Positions 1-7,116 of a DNA stretch of 10,692 nucleotides are shown one piece after another. A model generated the notes under the pieces. It was not told the origin of the DNA. It was given only the letters and a program-made list of their open reading frames with translations, and searched no databases. The position numbers and the translations under genes are program-made. The stretch is taken from the NCBI GenBank assembly GCA_019454915.1, contig JACFNM010000046.1, positions 6,542 through 17,233 of the forward strand, given 5' to 3'. The stretch's first letter is position 1, and each line of letters opens with the position of its first letter. The DNA comes from Chitinophagaceae bacterium (GTDB lineage: Bacteria; Bacteroidota; Bacteroidia; Chitinophagales; Chitinophagaceae).

Positions 1-138
1 CGTGCAAACCGGTGTATAATCAGCCGGATGGGAAAATAGAATACCCCAACTGTTTCCCAGAAAATCGTAAAAATTAATTTTTCCTTCCGTTGTTTCTGCT
101 GTAAAATTCGGTGCAACATCACCTAATCGTAAACTCAT
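1..138 (-). CDS. Peroxiredoxin, 1-Cys/Prx6 family (5' part only)
   Basis: The first 46 codons of a thiol peroxidase are present; the rest lies beyond the left edge. The translation begins [19 protein letters not shown] and reaches [10 protein letters not shown], which is the peroxiredoxin active-site signature PxxxTxxC with the peroxidatic cysteine at residue 45. A start this close to the LGDxAPNF motif and the [10 protein letters not shown] form are typical of the Prx6 (AhpC/TSA, 1-Cys) group, which reduces hydrogen peroxide and alkyl hydroperoxides in the cytoplasm. The ATG is preceded by an A-rich leader without a Shine-Dalgarno sequence, as is usual in Bacteroidota. A TATATTTG element lies 32 bp upstream, and a 15-bp palindrome sits just above it, so the gene probably has its own regulated promoter. 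The subgroup cannot be confirmed without the C-terminal domain. Confidence 0.9.
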   Translation of the reverse strand, partial: MSLRLGDVAPNFTAETTEGKINFYDFLGNSWGILFSHPADYTPVCT

Positions 139-170
139 AGTTTTTGTTTTAGAAAATTTAAAATAGGAAG

Positions 171-178
171 CAAATATA
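171..178 (-). promoter_or_regulatory. Candidate -7 element of the peroxiredoxin promoter
   Basis: The minus strand reads TATATTTG, an exact match to the Bacteroidota housekeeping -7 consensus TAnnTTTG, 32 bp before the peroxiredoxin ATG. There is no TTG at the expected -33 position about 20 bp further upstream; that place is occupied by a palindrome. This suggests a promoter that depends on, or is blocked by, a bound regulator. It is a motif match only. Confidence 0.5.
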
Positions 179-186
179 TTAATTCT

Positions 187-201
187 CTACTAATTTAGTA
201 G
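187..201. promoter_or_regulatory. 15-bp perfect palindrome, candidate operator
   Basis: CTACTAATTTAGTAG is a perfect inverted repeat of two 7-bp arms around one central base. It lies between dinB and the peroxiredoxin gene, centred about 20 bp upstream of the peroxiredoxin -7 element, where a -33 box would be expected. Its position suits binding by a dimeric regulator, plausibly a peroxide or redox sensor, but I do not recognise the half-site as belonging to a known family. Confidence 0.4.
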
Positions 202-265
202 ACTGGTTAAGGAAAATTAAACTTTTTCCGGAGGTATATTGCACATAACCCTTCTTTTCCCGCCA

Positions 266-1423
266 TTAATGTCCTGATTGGAGGTTCCTGGCACGGGTGA
301 TCGAATCTATCCCAAATTTTTTCTTTAGCGAGTCAACGGCCTGGTATAATGCAGTTTTTTTTGGGGTTTGCTCAAAGAGGGAAGTTTGCAGGTAGCCGCT
401 GGTCAGTTCACTTAGCCTGACACCCAGCAGGCGAACGGGTTTGTTTTTTTGATAGGCCTTGCTCAGTAATGCTTTCATGGCCGGTATCAGGTCGTCCTCA
501 TAACAAGTATAGGGGATTGCCATTTGCCTGGTTTGTGTCTCAAAGTCTGCATACCTGATTTTTATGGCTATGCACCCCGCAGTTTTATTATCCCCTCTCA
601 GGTCGTAGGCCAAGGCTTCGGTCATCCGGGTCAACTCGCTAATAATGAAATCAAGCTGGTCGCTGTCGGTATCGAAAGTAGTCTCGGTTGATAGTGATTT
701 GGTCTCTGAGAACTGAATGACTTCTTCATGATGTATTCCCTGTGATTTGTACCAGAGTTCGGCGCCCTGCTTTCCCATCAGAAACTCCATATCCTCTGCC
801 TTTCTGTGGCTGATGTCTCCGATGGTTTGTATGCCCAGGCTTAACAGGAGTTGATGGGTTTGTTTGCCTACCCCCGGGATAGCGTTGACTTTCAGAGGAG
901 CAAGGAATTCTTTTTCTCTTCCCGGCTCCACGCGCAGGTAGCCGTTCGGCTTAGCCAGATTCGTCGCGATTTTTGCCACCAGCTTACTGGTCGCCAGGCC
1001 GAACGATATGGGTAAGCCGGTTTTTTCCATGATTTGCGACCTTAGTTGCATGGTCCACTGCATGGGGTTAAAATATTTTTCCATGCCACTGAGGTCCAGG
1101 TAAAATTCATCAATGGATGCTTTTTCAAAGCGGGGCGCTTGATCGGCGATTATTTCCGTGACGCGCCTGGAGTACTTGCTGTATTCTTCTCTCGCGCCTT
1201 TAACTACCGTTGCCTGGGGACACAGGCGCAGAGCGGTTGCCATAGGCATTGCTGAATGAACGCCATACTTCCGGGCTTCATAACTGCAGGCGGCAACCAC
1301 GCCTCTTTGTCTTGTCCCACCTACAATCAGGGGCAGTCCTTTTAAAGCGGGATTATGAATACATTCAACGGACACGAAGAAGGCATCCAAATCGAAATGA
1401 GCTATCGTACGGTGGTTTGACAA
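266..1423 (-). CDS. dinB: DNA polymerase IV (Y-family translesion polymerase)
   Basis: An error-prone polymerase that copies past damaged template bases; 385 residues, normal for the family. The N-terminal FDLDAFFVSVE (10-20) supplies the first metal-binding aspartate (D11) and the steric-gate phenylalanine (F16). SIDEFYLDL (103-111) holds the second pair, D105/E106. A helix-hairpin-helix (thumb) motif AIPGVGK is at 181-187, and the little-finger domain covers about 235-345. QTSLF (346-350) matches the QxxLF sliding-clamp-binding motif, followed by a 35-residue basic tail. The start is a TTG: no ATG or GTG occurs in frame between it and the upstream stop near 1515, and the next internal ATG is past the catalytic N-terminus. 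It lies 25 bp after rsmE on the same strand, so the two are probably one operon. I saw no obvious SOS box in that gap. Confidence 0.95.
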   Translation of the reverse strand: MSNHRTIAHFDLDAFFVSVECIHNPALKGLPLIVGGTRQRGVVAACSYEARKYGVHSAMPMATALRLCPQATVVKGAREEYSKYSRRVTEIIADQAPRFEKASIDEFYLDLSGMEKYFNPMQWTMQLRSQIMEKTGLPISFGLATSKLVAKIATNLAKPNGYLRVEPGREKEFLAPLKVNAIPGVGKQTHQLLLSLGIQTIGDISHRKAEDMEFLMGKQGAELWYKSQGIHHEEVIQFSETKSLSTETTFDTDSDQLDFIISELTRMTEALAYDLRGDNKTAGCIAIKIRYADFETQTRQMAIPYTCYEDDLIPAMKALLSKAYQKNKPVRLLGVRLSELTSGYLQTSLFEQTPKKTALYQAVDSLKKKFGIDSITRARNLQSGH

Positions 1424-1448
1424 AATGTAGGGATAGTAGGATTCTAAA

Positions 1449-2162
1449 TTACAACAATCGGAGCAGAACGACAGCAGCGATTCCGGCCGTTTCTGTCCTG
1501 AGACGCGTATTTCCTAAACTGACCGGAGTAAATCCGCGCTCCGCGGCGGCATTGATTTCTTCCGGTGTGAAATCACCTTCGGGACCAATGCAAATCAGTT
1601 TATTTCCCTCAAGCCGGGCGATATCTCCCAATTTTTGTTTGTCGCCTTCCACACAATGAGCAATAAAAAGATTATCTCCCTGTACGGTTTTTAGCCATTC
1701 CCTGTAATTAACGGGAGAACCTAACCGGGGCAGCCGGTATTGCTGACTTTGCAGCATGGCACTGACCAGGATGTTTTTGGACCTTTCCGGACGTAAATGA
1801 ATCTTTTCGGTTCTTTCACAAAGGAGCGGTATTATTTCATACACACCGGTTTCAGTGGCTTTTTCTAAAAACCATTCAAACCTCGACACGTTCTTTAACA
1901 AGGAAATAGCAATCGTTATCCGTGGCAAAGATTCGGGAATGATTTCTACTCCCTTCACCACTACAGTACTTTTCTTCTTCTGGCTCTCGGCTAATTCGGC
2001 TAATAACATAGTTCCTCCGCCGTCGGTAATAATAATGCTGTCTCCCGATCTTTTACGCAGAACCTGAACCAGGTGTCGGGTGGCGTTCTCGTCTAATTCA
2101 ACCAAGGCTCCAGTCTCCGTGGGTACTTTTTCAACATAAAAAAATGGAAGCGACATGGACAT
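1449..2162 (-). CDS. rsmE: 16S rRNA (uracil-1498-N3)-methyltransferase
   Basis: Transfers a methyl group from S-adenosylmethionine to N3 of U1498 of 16S rRNA in the small ribosomal subunit. The 237-residue length fits the family. The N-terminal PUA-like RNA-binding region contains NATRHLVQVLRKRSGD (26-41). The SPOUT (trefoil-knot) methyltransferase domain includes KNVSRFEWFLEKATETG (90-106), the SAM-binding IGPEGDFTPEE (192-202) and LGNTRLRTETA (216-226). The usual GPEGG is GPEGD here. Two in-frame ATGs occur, at 2162 and 2156; either may be used and nothing clearly separates them. The gene is followed after 25 bp by dinB and is separated from upstream dnaB by a terminator, so rsmE-dinB looks like its own transcription unit. 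Confidence 0.95.
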   Translation of the reverse strand: MSMSLPFFYVEKVPTETGALVELDENATRHLVQVLRKRSGDSIIITDGGGTMLLAELAESQKKKSTVVVKGVEIIPESLPRITIAISLLKNVSRFEWFLEKATETGVYEIIPLLCERTEKIHLRPERSKNILVSAMLQSQQYRLPRLGSPVNYREWLKTVQGDNLFIAHCVEGDKQKLGDIARLEGNKLICIGPEGDFTPEEINAAAERGFTPVSLGNTRLRTETAGIAAVVLLRLL

Positions 2163-2173
2163 TTGATTTACTG

Positions 2174-2204
2174 CAAATAAACAGCACTTTTTTTATTAAC
2201 CCAA
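2174..2204 (-). promoter_or_regulatory. Candidate rsmE promoter
   Basis: On the minus strand a TTG (2202-2204) is followed after 20 bp by TTTATTTG (2174-2181), which matches TAnnTTTG at all but one fixed position. The spacing suits Bacteroidota -33/-7 promoters. The predicted transcript would begin very close to the two candidate ATGs, so the leader would be only about 5-11 nt. Motif match only. Confidence 0.35.
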
Positions 2205-2245
2205 TTTAGGATAGTATTCGCCACTGTCCATAGGATTGGGAGTTA

Positions 2246-2272
2246 ATAAAAAAGCTTCCCTCACGGGAAGCT
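2246..2272 (-). terminator. Intrinsic terminator of dnaB
   Basis: A perfect 8-bp stem, AGCTTCCC (2253-2260) and GGGAAGCT (2265-2272), encloses a four-base loop. Read on the minus strand it is followed directly by TTTTTATTAAC, a run of T. It lies about 37 bp past the dnaB stop and before rsmE, so it should end the dnaB transcript. In the plus direction there is no T run. Confidence 0.85.
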
Positions 2273-2309
2273 CTCAGAAGGATTCATCATCCAACCTCAA
2301 AAAGAATTA

Positions 2310-3872
2310 CTAAACGGGGTCTTCATCTCCGAATTCACTATCATTCATTTTACTCCCCATCTGGATGTACAGTCGCGCCTGATCATCACCGCTGTTTCCC
2401 GGTACGGGCTTCCAGTTATTGCCTGGCAAACCAAGGTCTTCGAAGTGGTCGCCTTCCATTTCAACGAACTTCTGGATATGCAGTAAGGCTCTTAATTTAA
2501 TAGTTTCCAGCGCTCCGTTACGATGTTTGGCAATGCGGACATGGGTTTCTCCCTTATTACTTTCGCCAAACTCGTTGGCGGTGATATTATAGTATTCCGG
2601 GCGATACAGGAACATCACCATGTCAGCGTCCTGTTCAATAGCGCCGGATTCTCTCAGGTCACTGAGCTGGGGCATCTTGTCGCCTTCCTTTCTTTTTTCC
2701 ACCTCACGGCTCAACTGGCTGAGGGCGATAATCGGCACACCCAGTTCTTTGGCTAATCCTTTCAGGTTTCTTGAAATCGTACTGATTTCCTGTTCCCGGT
2801 TTGAACTGCGTTTATCTCCGGCGCCACTCATCAACTGCAGGTAGTCAATGATAATAAGGCCGACATTGTGTTTGTTTTTTAATCTCCTGCATTTTGCCCT
2901 CAATTCAAAGATATTCAGTGCTGCCGTATCGTCTATGAAGATGGGCGCTTTTTGCAGCCGTTGAATCCCGTTGCGGTATAATTGCTGCATTTCATGTTCT
3001 TCCATCTTCCCCTGGGCGATTTTTTTCAGCCATATTTCGCTTTCCGCACTTAATATTCTTTGTACCAATTGTGCCGAACTCATTTCAAGGCTGAAAAAAG
3101 CGACCGGAGTGGGTTTGCTGGCATGAAGCGCCGCATTGCGCGCGAGGTTCAGCGCGAAAGCCGTTTTACCAACGGAAGGGCGTGCGGCGAGGATAATCAA
3201 ATCGGTAGATTGCCAGCCGAAGGTTACGCGGTCTAAGGACTCGAATCCACTGGGTACGCCGGTGATATCCTCCTGTCGGTTGCGCATGTCTTCAATCCGT
3301 TGAATAGTCTTCACCAGGACGGTATCCAGGCTGTCGAAGTTCTTACGCAGATGGTTATTGGTAATCTCAAACAATTTACTTTCTGCCTCATCCAGTAAGT
3401 CAAATACGTCTATAGAATCTTCATACGCATCACTGATTACCTCACCGCTGATTCGGATAAGATCCCGTTGGATGAATTTTTGCAGGATGATGCGGGAATG
3501 TGCTTCTATGTTGGCAGAGGATACAACGGCATTGGTCAGTTTGGTTACATAATAGGGACCGCCGACCAGCTCCAGTTCCTCCAGTGTCCTTAATTCTTCC
3601 ACCACCGTGAGTAAATCAATAGGCATACTCTTTTGCGCCAGGCTTTGCATTGCCCTGAAGATGCGCTGATGAGCATCCACATAAAAACATTCGGGTTTCA
3701 GTATTTCTATTACCGTGTCGAACGCAGATTTTTCCAGCATGATAGCTCCCAAAACGGCTTCTTCAAGATCACGGGCCTGCGGTGGTACTTTACCATAAAC
3801 CATCGAACTTAAATCAAGGGTACTTTTCCTGCGAGTTTTTCGCTCTTTATTGAAATTAGTCAGATGATCCAT
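2310..3872 (-). CDS. dnaB: Replicative DNA helicase
   Basis: The hexameric 5'-3' helicase that unwinds DNA at the replication fork and recruits primase. I place the start at ATG 3872 (520 residues) rather than at the TTG one codon upstream, because MDHLTNFNKERKTRR fits the basic N-terminal extension seen in Bacteroidota homologues. The DnaB N-terminal domain runs from VPPQARDLEEAVLGAIMLE (about 29-47) to about 175. The RecA-like motor domain starts near GVPSGFESLDRVTFGW (205-220). Walker A is ARPSVGKT (230-237), Walker B LIIIDYLQLM (339-348), then PIIALSQLSR (390-399) and the arginine-finger region KHRNGALETIKL (449-460). No intein or insertion interrupts the motifs. It is transcribed away from a DnaA-box-containing gap and closed by its own terminator. 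Confidence 0.97.
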   Translation of the reverse strand: MDHLTNFNKERKTRRKSTLDLSSMVYGKVPPQARDLEEAVLGAIMLEKSAFDTVIEILKPECFYVDAHQRIFRAMQSLAQKSMPIDLLTVVEELRTLEELELVGGPYYVTKLTNAVVSSANIEAHSRIILQKFIQRDLIRISGEVISDAYEDSIDVFDLLDEAESKLFEITNNHLRKNFDSLDTVLVKTIQRIEDMRNRQEDITGVPSGFESLDRVTFGWQSTDLIILAARPSVGKTAFALNLARNAALHASKPTPVAFFSLEMSSAQLVQRILSAESEIWLKKIAQGKMEEHEMQQLYRNGIQRLQKAPIFIDDTAALNIFELRAKCRRLKNKHNVGLIIIDYLQLMSGAGDKRSSNREQEISTISRNLKGLAKELGVPIIALSQLSREVEKRKEGDKMPQLSDLRESGAIEQDADMVMFLYRPEYYNITANEFGESNKGETHVRIAKHRNGALETIKLRALLHIQKFVEMEGDHFEDLGLPGNNWKPVPGNSGDDQARLYIQMGSKMNDSEFGDEDPV

Positions 3873-4018
3873 CAAATGTGTTTATTGCTGTTACTACAAG
3901 GTTATGTGACACCCGTTCGTAGCATCCTTTTTTTATACCTACTTTCCTTCTCTCGTCTTTGAGCCCTATTCTTTTAGCCACGCTGTGTTATCCAAAGAAA
4001 TCCCGTAATAGTTTCAGT

Positions 4019-4030
4019 ATTGATTTTTGA
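4019..4030 (+). repeat. 12-bp direct repeat, copy 1
   Basis: ATTGATTTTTGA, repeated exactly at 4069-4080, 50 bp downstream. Both copies are in the dnaB-pheT gap on the dnaB side of the DnaA boxes. An exact 12-mer repeated at this range is unlikely by chance even in A/T-rich DNA; a role as binding site or unwinding-element repeat is inference. Confidence 0.6.
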
Positions 4031-4068
4031 AATGTTACCAACTGTGTCAGGACGGCGAATTTAATACC

Positions 4069-4080
4069 ATTGATTTTTGA
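4069..4080 (+). repeat. 12-bp direct repeat, copy 2
   Basis: The second exact copy of ATTGATTTTTGA. It runs into TGATCA (4078-4083) and the A/T-rich stretch that leads towards the DnaA boxes. Confidence 0.6.
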
Positions 4081-4170
4081 TCACAAAATAAGAGGGCTAC
4101 TTTTTTTTGTTAAAATGTATCAACAGGTTTTTGCACCGCCGGATATAGATTCTTCACCATTCTTTTTTAA

Positions 4171-4179
4171 TTATGCACA
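4171..4179 (+). promoter_or_regulatory. DnaA box 1
   Basis: TTATGCACA, an exact match to the DnaA-binding consensus TTATNCACA, in the dnaB-pheT gap, preceded by a T-rich stretch. Confidence 0.65.
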
Positions 4180-4211
4180 ATTTACCTAAATAATGCCGTA
4201 CTATTGATAGG

Positions 4212-4220
4212 TTATGCACA
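4212..4220 (+). promoter_or_regulatory. DnaA box 2
   Basis: A second TTATGCACA in the same orientation, 41 bp after the first (start to start) and 5 bp before the inverted third box. Confidence 0.65.
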
Positions 4221-4225
4221 GCATT

Positions 4226-4234
4226 TGTGTATAA
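4226..4234 (-). promoter_or_regulatory. DnaA box 3 (inverted)
   Basis: TGTGTATAA on the plus strand is TTATACACA on the minus strand, again an exact TTATNCACA. It faces box 2 across 5 bp, giving a head-to-head pair. Confidence 0.65.
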
Positions 4235-4317
4235 CAAAAACATCTCGTTTTTTTGGACGATATCAAAGAATATCAGTATGGCATTACAGCCGTTTTCTAT
4301 GCGCCGAACAATTTATA

Positions 4318-4325
4318 TATCTTTG
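4318..4325 (+). promoter_or_regulatory. Candidate -7 element of the pheT promoter
   Basis: TATCTTTG matches TAnnTTTG exactly, 47 bp before the pheT ATG, giving an expected leader of about 40 nt. About 20 bp upstream is TTTC instead of the TTTG/TTG of a full -33 box. Confidence 0.5.
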
Positions 4326-4372
4326 CCGGCCCGAAATTGACGGGAAGAAAGCCTAAAAGAATTCGATAATAT

Positions 4373-6802
4373 ATGACCATAAGTTATAACTGGCTCAGCG
4401 ACTATCTTCCGGAAAAAATAGCTCCTGAAAAATTAGCGGAAATACTGACGTCTCTTGGACTGGAAGTGGAGAATTTTGAGCAGACGGAAGAGGTAAAGGG
4501 CAGCCTGCGCGGATTGATTATAGGCAAAGTATTAACCGTTGAGAAACATCCGAATGCGGATAAACTACGTTTAACCCGGGTAGATATCGGGAGCGGCGAA
4601 CCCCTGCAGATAGTATGCGGAGCGCCCAATGTAGCCGAAGCCCAGACGGTGGTGGTAGCGCCCGTGGGAGCAACACTTTATCCGGTTAATCAGGATCCTT
4701 TCAAGATTAAGCCTGCAAAAATTCGGGGGACGGAAAGCCGGGGTATGATCTGTGCGGAAGACGAAGTGGGACTGGGTGTCAGTCATGACGGAATCATGGT
4801 TTTGCCGGACGAGATCGTGGCGGGGACACCGGCGGCAGATTATTTCCAACCACAAAGTGACTGGATATATGAAATCGGCCTCACACCCAACCGGATGGAT
4901 GCGATGAGTCATTTAGGGGTGGCAAAGGACATCTGCGCCTATCTGAGTGTACATGAAAACAAGGATGTGCAGGTGAAGTATCCTTATAAGAATGATTTTA
5001 GCACCGATAATGCGGATGATCCTTTTAAGATAGTTATAGAAAACCCAAAAGCATGCGAACGGTACAGTGGAGTAGCCATCAACAATGTAACTATACAAGA
5101 AAGTCCGCAATGGCTTAAACAGCGAATAAAATCCGTGGGACTGCGGCCAATTAATAATATAGTAGATATTACCAATTTTATCCTGCATGAAACAGGTCAG
5201 CCATTGCACGCTTTTGATGCGGATAAAATTAAAGGGAACACGATTCGGATAAAAACTCTGCCGGAAGGAACTTCCTTTGTAACCCTGGATGAAAAAGAAA
5301 GAAAACTCCATGCAGACGACCTGATGATTTGTGATGGGAATGATGACCCAATGTGTTTTGGAGGTATATTTGGAGGGTTACACAGTGGCGTTACTGACCA
5401 AACGGAAACCATATTCCTGGAGAGCGCCTGGTTTAACCCCGTTTACATCCGGAAAACCTCATTCAGGCATAATTTACGTACGGATGCCGCTGCCCGGTTT
5501 GAAAAAGGTACCGATATCAGCAATGTGGTTACGGTATTGAAAAGAGCGGCGCTGTTGATTAAAGAACTTGCGGGAGGAAGGATCGCGTCGCAGGTGATGG
5601 ACGTGTATCCGGCGCCCCGGGAAAGGACGAGGATAGTCTTAAAATACAGCTATCTTAAGAAACTGAGCGGCAAAGACTATTCATCTGAAGAAGTAAAAAA
5701 GGTTTTAGTGCAACTGGGATTTGAGATCATAGAGGATGGCAGGGAGCAGATCGAAGTTGAAGTACCATATAGCAAGTTTGATATTGAGTTACCGGCGGAT
5801 GTTGTGGAGGAAATCATGCGCGTGGATGGATACGATAACGTGGTGATCCCTGGCAGTATTGCGATTAGCCCGGCTGTAGAACGAACCCATTTTAAAGAAG
5901 CGTTAAAGGAAAAAATTGCCGGTTTTTTATCGGGAAATGGCTTTCATGAAATCGTCACCAATTCTATTACCAATAGCAGCTACTTCACAGAAGATATTCT
6001 TCAGCATTCGGTAAAAATGCTCAACAGTCTGAGCGCCGGTTTGAATATCATGCGGCCATCCATGCTGGAGACCGGGCTGGAATGCGTATCTCATAACCTA
6101 AACAGAAAAAACAATAACCTTCGTTTATTTGAGTATGGCAAAACCTACCATGCGCACGGCGTAGGGCAATATACGGAGAAGGAAAAGCTATGCCTATACA
6201 TTGCCGGCAAATTGGCTGACGCTTCCTGGAAGGCCAAAGAAATAAAAAGTGATTTTTATTTTCTGAAAGGGATGGCAGAAAGCATTTTGAAGTCGGCAGG
6301 ATTCAAGCAATACCAGACGAGACAAGTCCGTTGGGCTTTTCTTGTCTATGGAGTAGAGATGTGTATAAATGAAGACGTGCTGATTAGACTGGGCCCTGCG
6401 GCCGACGAAGTTCTTCAGAAATTTGACATTAAACAACCCGTTTGGTTTGCAGAAGTAGACTGGGACGGAATAGTATCTTATAGCTCAAAGTTTAAGACCG
6501 GCTACAAGGAGATACCCAGATTCCCGGCTGTTCAGCGGGACCTGTCTATTGTGGTAGATAACCACCTCGATTATGAACGTGTTGAGCATTCATTGAATAG
6601 CCTGCAGGTCAAAAAATTGAAAGACGTTCAATTGTTTGATGTTTTTGAGAGTGATAAATTAGGAGAAGGAAAGAAGTCATTTGCCATCAGCCTGACGTTT
6701 CAGGACAGCGAAAAGACACTCACGGACACTGAGATTGACGGGATGATGCAGAAGATTATTGGAACCTTTGAGAAAGAGCTATCGGCAGTGATAAGGAAAT
6801 AA
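4373..6802 (+). CDS. pheT: Phenylalanine-tRNA ligase, beta subunit
   Basis: The large subunit of the alpha2-beta2 enzyme that charges tRNA-Phe; it binds the tRNA and edits tyrosine mischarging. Its 809 residues fit the full bacterial form. In order: N-terminal segment MTISYNWLSDYLP; an OB-fold tRNA-binding domain (about 42-150, with HPNADKLRLTRVDIG at 59-73 and KPAKIRGTESRGMICAEDE at 113-131); the B3/B4 editing domain (about 215-400, with VGLRPINNIVDITNFI at 255-270 and TGQPLHAFD at 274-282); the B5 domain (about 415-490); the catalytic-like core (about 500-700); and a C-terminal ferredoxin-fold anticodon-binding domain (about 715-808, RFPAVQRDLSIVVD then SLTFQDSEKTLTDTEID). pheS is not adjacent. 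The next gene, a ZapB-like protein, starts 22 bp after the stop, so co-transcription is likely. Confidence 0.97.
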   Translation: MTISYNWLSDYLPEKIAPEKLAEILTSLGLEVENFEQTEEVKGSLRGLIIGKVLTVEKHPNADKLRLTRVDIGSGEPLQIVCGAPNVAEAQTVVVAPVGATLYPVNQDPFKIKPAKIRGTESRGMICAEDEVGLGVSHDGIMVLPDEIVAGTPAADYFQPQSDWIYEIGLTPNRMDAMSHLGVAKDICAYLSVHENKDVQVKYPYKNDFSTDNADDPFKIVIENPKACERYSGVAINNVTIQESPQWLKQRIKSVGLRPINNIVDITNFILHETGQPLHAFDADKIKGNTIRIKTLPEGTSFVTLDEKERKLHADDLMICDGNDDPMCFGGIFGGLHSGVTDQTETIFLESAWFNPVYIRKTSFRHNLRTDAAARFEKGTDISNVVTVLKRAALLIKELAGGRIASQVMDVYPAPRERTRIVLKYSYLKKLSGKDYSSEEVKKVLVQLGFEIIEDGREQIEVEVPYSKFDIELPADVVEEIMRVDGYDNVVIPGSIAISPAVERTHFKEALKEKIAGFLSGNGFHEIVTNSITNSSYFTEDILQHSVKMLNSLSAGLNIMRPSMLETGLECVSHNLNRKNNNLRLFEYGKTYHAHGVGQYTEKEKLCLYIAGKLADASWKAKEIKSDFYFLKGMAESILKSAGFKQYQTRQVRWAFLVYGVEMCINEDVLIRLGPAADEVLQKFDIKQPVWFAEVDWDGIVSYSSKFKTGYKEIPRFPAVQRDLSIVVDNHLDYERVEHSLNSLQVKKLKDVQLFDVFESDKLGEGKKSFAISLTFQDSEKTLTDTEIDGMMQKIIGTFEKELSAVIRK

Positions 6803-6824
6803 ATTTTAGCTACCTTGTTATTTC

Positions 6825-7115
6825 ATGGCGGACCTTAACGACCAAATCAACCGGGTAAACGAAAAGTTGCAATTGTTGCTTTACAATTATAACAAACTGC
6901 AGAAGGAGAATGTTATGCTCAGCCGGAACCTGGAGCGAACCCTGGAAAGAGAAAAGGAACTAAATGAAAGGATTACCGGGTTACAGCAACAGTTAGAAAT
7001 CGCCAAACTTTCGTCTTCAGAAACCGGGGGTGAAATGGCTGTTTCTATGGAAAAAAGAATTAATGGCTATATTAAAGAAATTGACGAGTGCATTGCTTTA
7101 CTGATGAACCGGTAA
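6825..7115 (+). CDS. Small coiled-coil protein, ZapB-like (putative division factor)
   Basis: A 96-residue acidic/basic protein with no signal peptide or membrane segment. Residues about 3-62 form an almost continuous heptad-rich coiled coil (INRVNEKLQLLLYNYNKLQKEN onward in style, then LERTLEREKELNERITGLQQQLE), followed by a short Ser/Gly linker (62-70) and a C-terminal helix (73-95) ending ECIALLMNR. Lying between pheT and zapA on the same strand, it matches the small coiled-coil gene often found in this spot in Bacteroidota, where it is treated as a ZapB-like partner of ZapA at the FtsZ ring. The division role is inferred from architecture and position, because coiled coils alone do not show homology. 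It ends one base from the stop of the convergent downstream gene. Confidence 0.75.
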   Translation: MADLNDQINRVNEKLQLLLYNYNKLQKENVMLSRNLERTLEREKELNERITGLQQQLEIAKLSSSETGGEMAVSMEKRINGYIKEIDECIALLMNR

Positions 7116-7116
7116 T

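Larger units (their letters stand above)
3873..4372. other. 500-bp intergenic gap; candidate oriC or DnaA-regulated divergent promoter region
   Basis: No credible gene is present in this gap between divergent dnaB and pheT. It holds three exact DnaA boxes (4171-4234), a near-match TTATCCAAA (3988-3996), the 12-bp direct repeat at 4019 and 4069, T- and A-rich tracts around 4100-4125 and 4160-4190, and the pheT promoter element near 4318. Flanking genes run outward on both sides, as expected for genes oriented with replication leaving this point. These features together suit an origin, but dnaA is not in view and a cluster of this kind can also serve DnaA-mediated transcription control. I could not identify a dnaB promoter by consensus. 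Confidence 0.45.

Noticed and set aside
11..19. GGTGTATAA, a one-mismatch DnaA box on the minus strand
   Set aside because: It is inside the peroxiredoxin coding sequence at the conserved active-site codons and is not an exact match.
211..229. GGAAAA/TTTTCC inverted repeat after dinB as a terminator
   Set aside because: The stem is A/T-rich with a seven-base loop and is not followed by a T run on the minus strand.
4115..4189. A 24-codon open frame (MYQQVFAPPD...) within the dnaB-pheT gap
   Set aside because: It overlaps the first DnaA box, has no promoter or ribosome-binding signal, and is short enough to occur by chance.
4236..4252. AAAAAC/GTTTTT hairpin with a T run, as a terminator or small RNA end beside the DnaA boxes
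   Set aside because: It has one G-C pair only and there is no gene upstream on the plus strand that would need ending.
4913..5311. A 132-codon open frame on the minus strand
   Set aside because: It lies wholly inside pheT, whose domain motifs are continuous in the other strand, and its product has no recognisable features.
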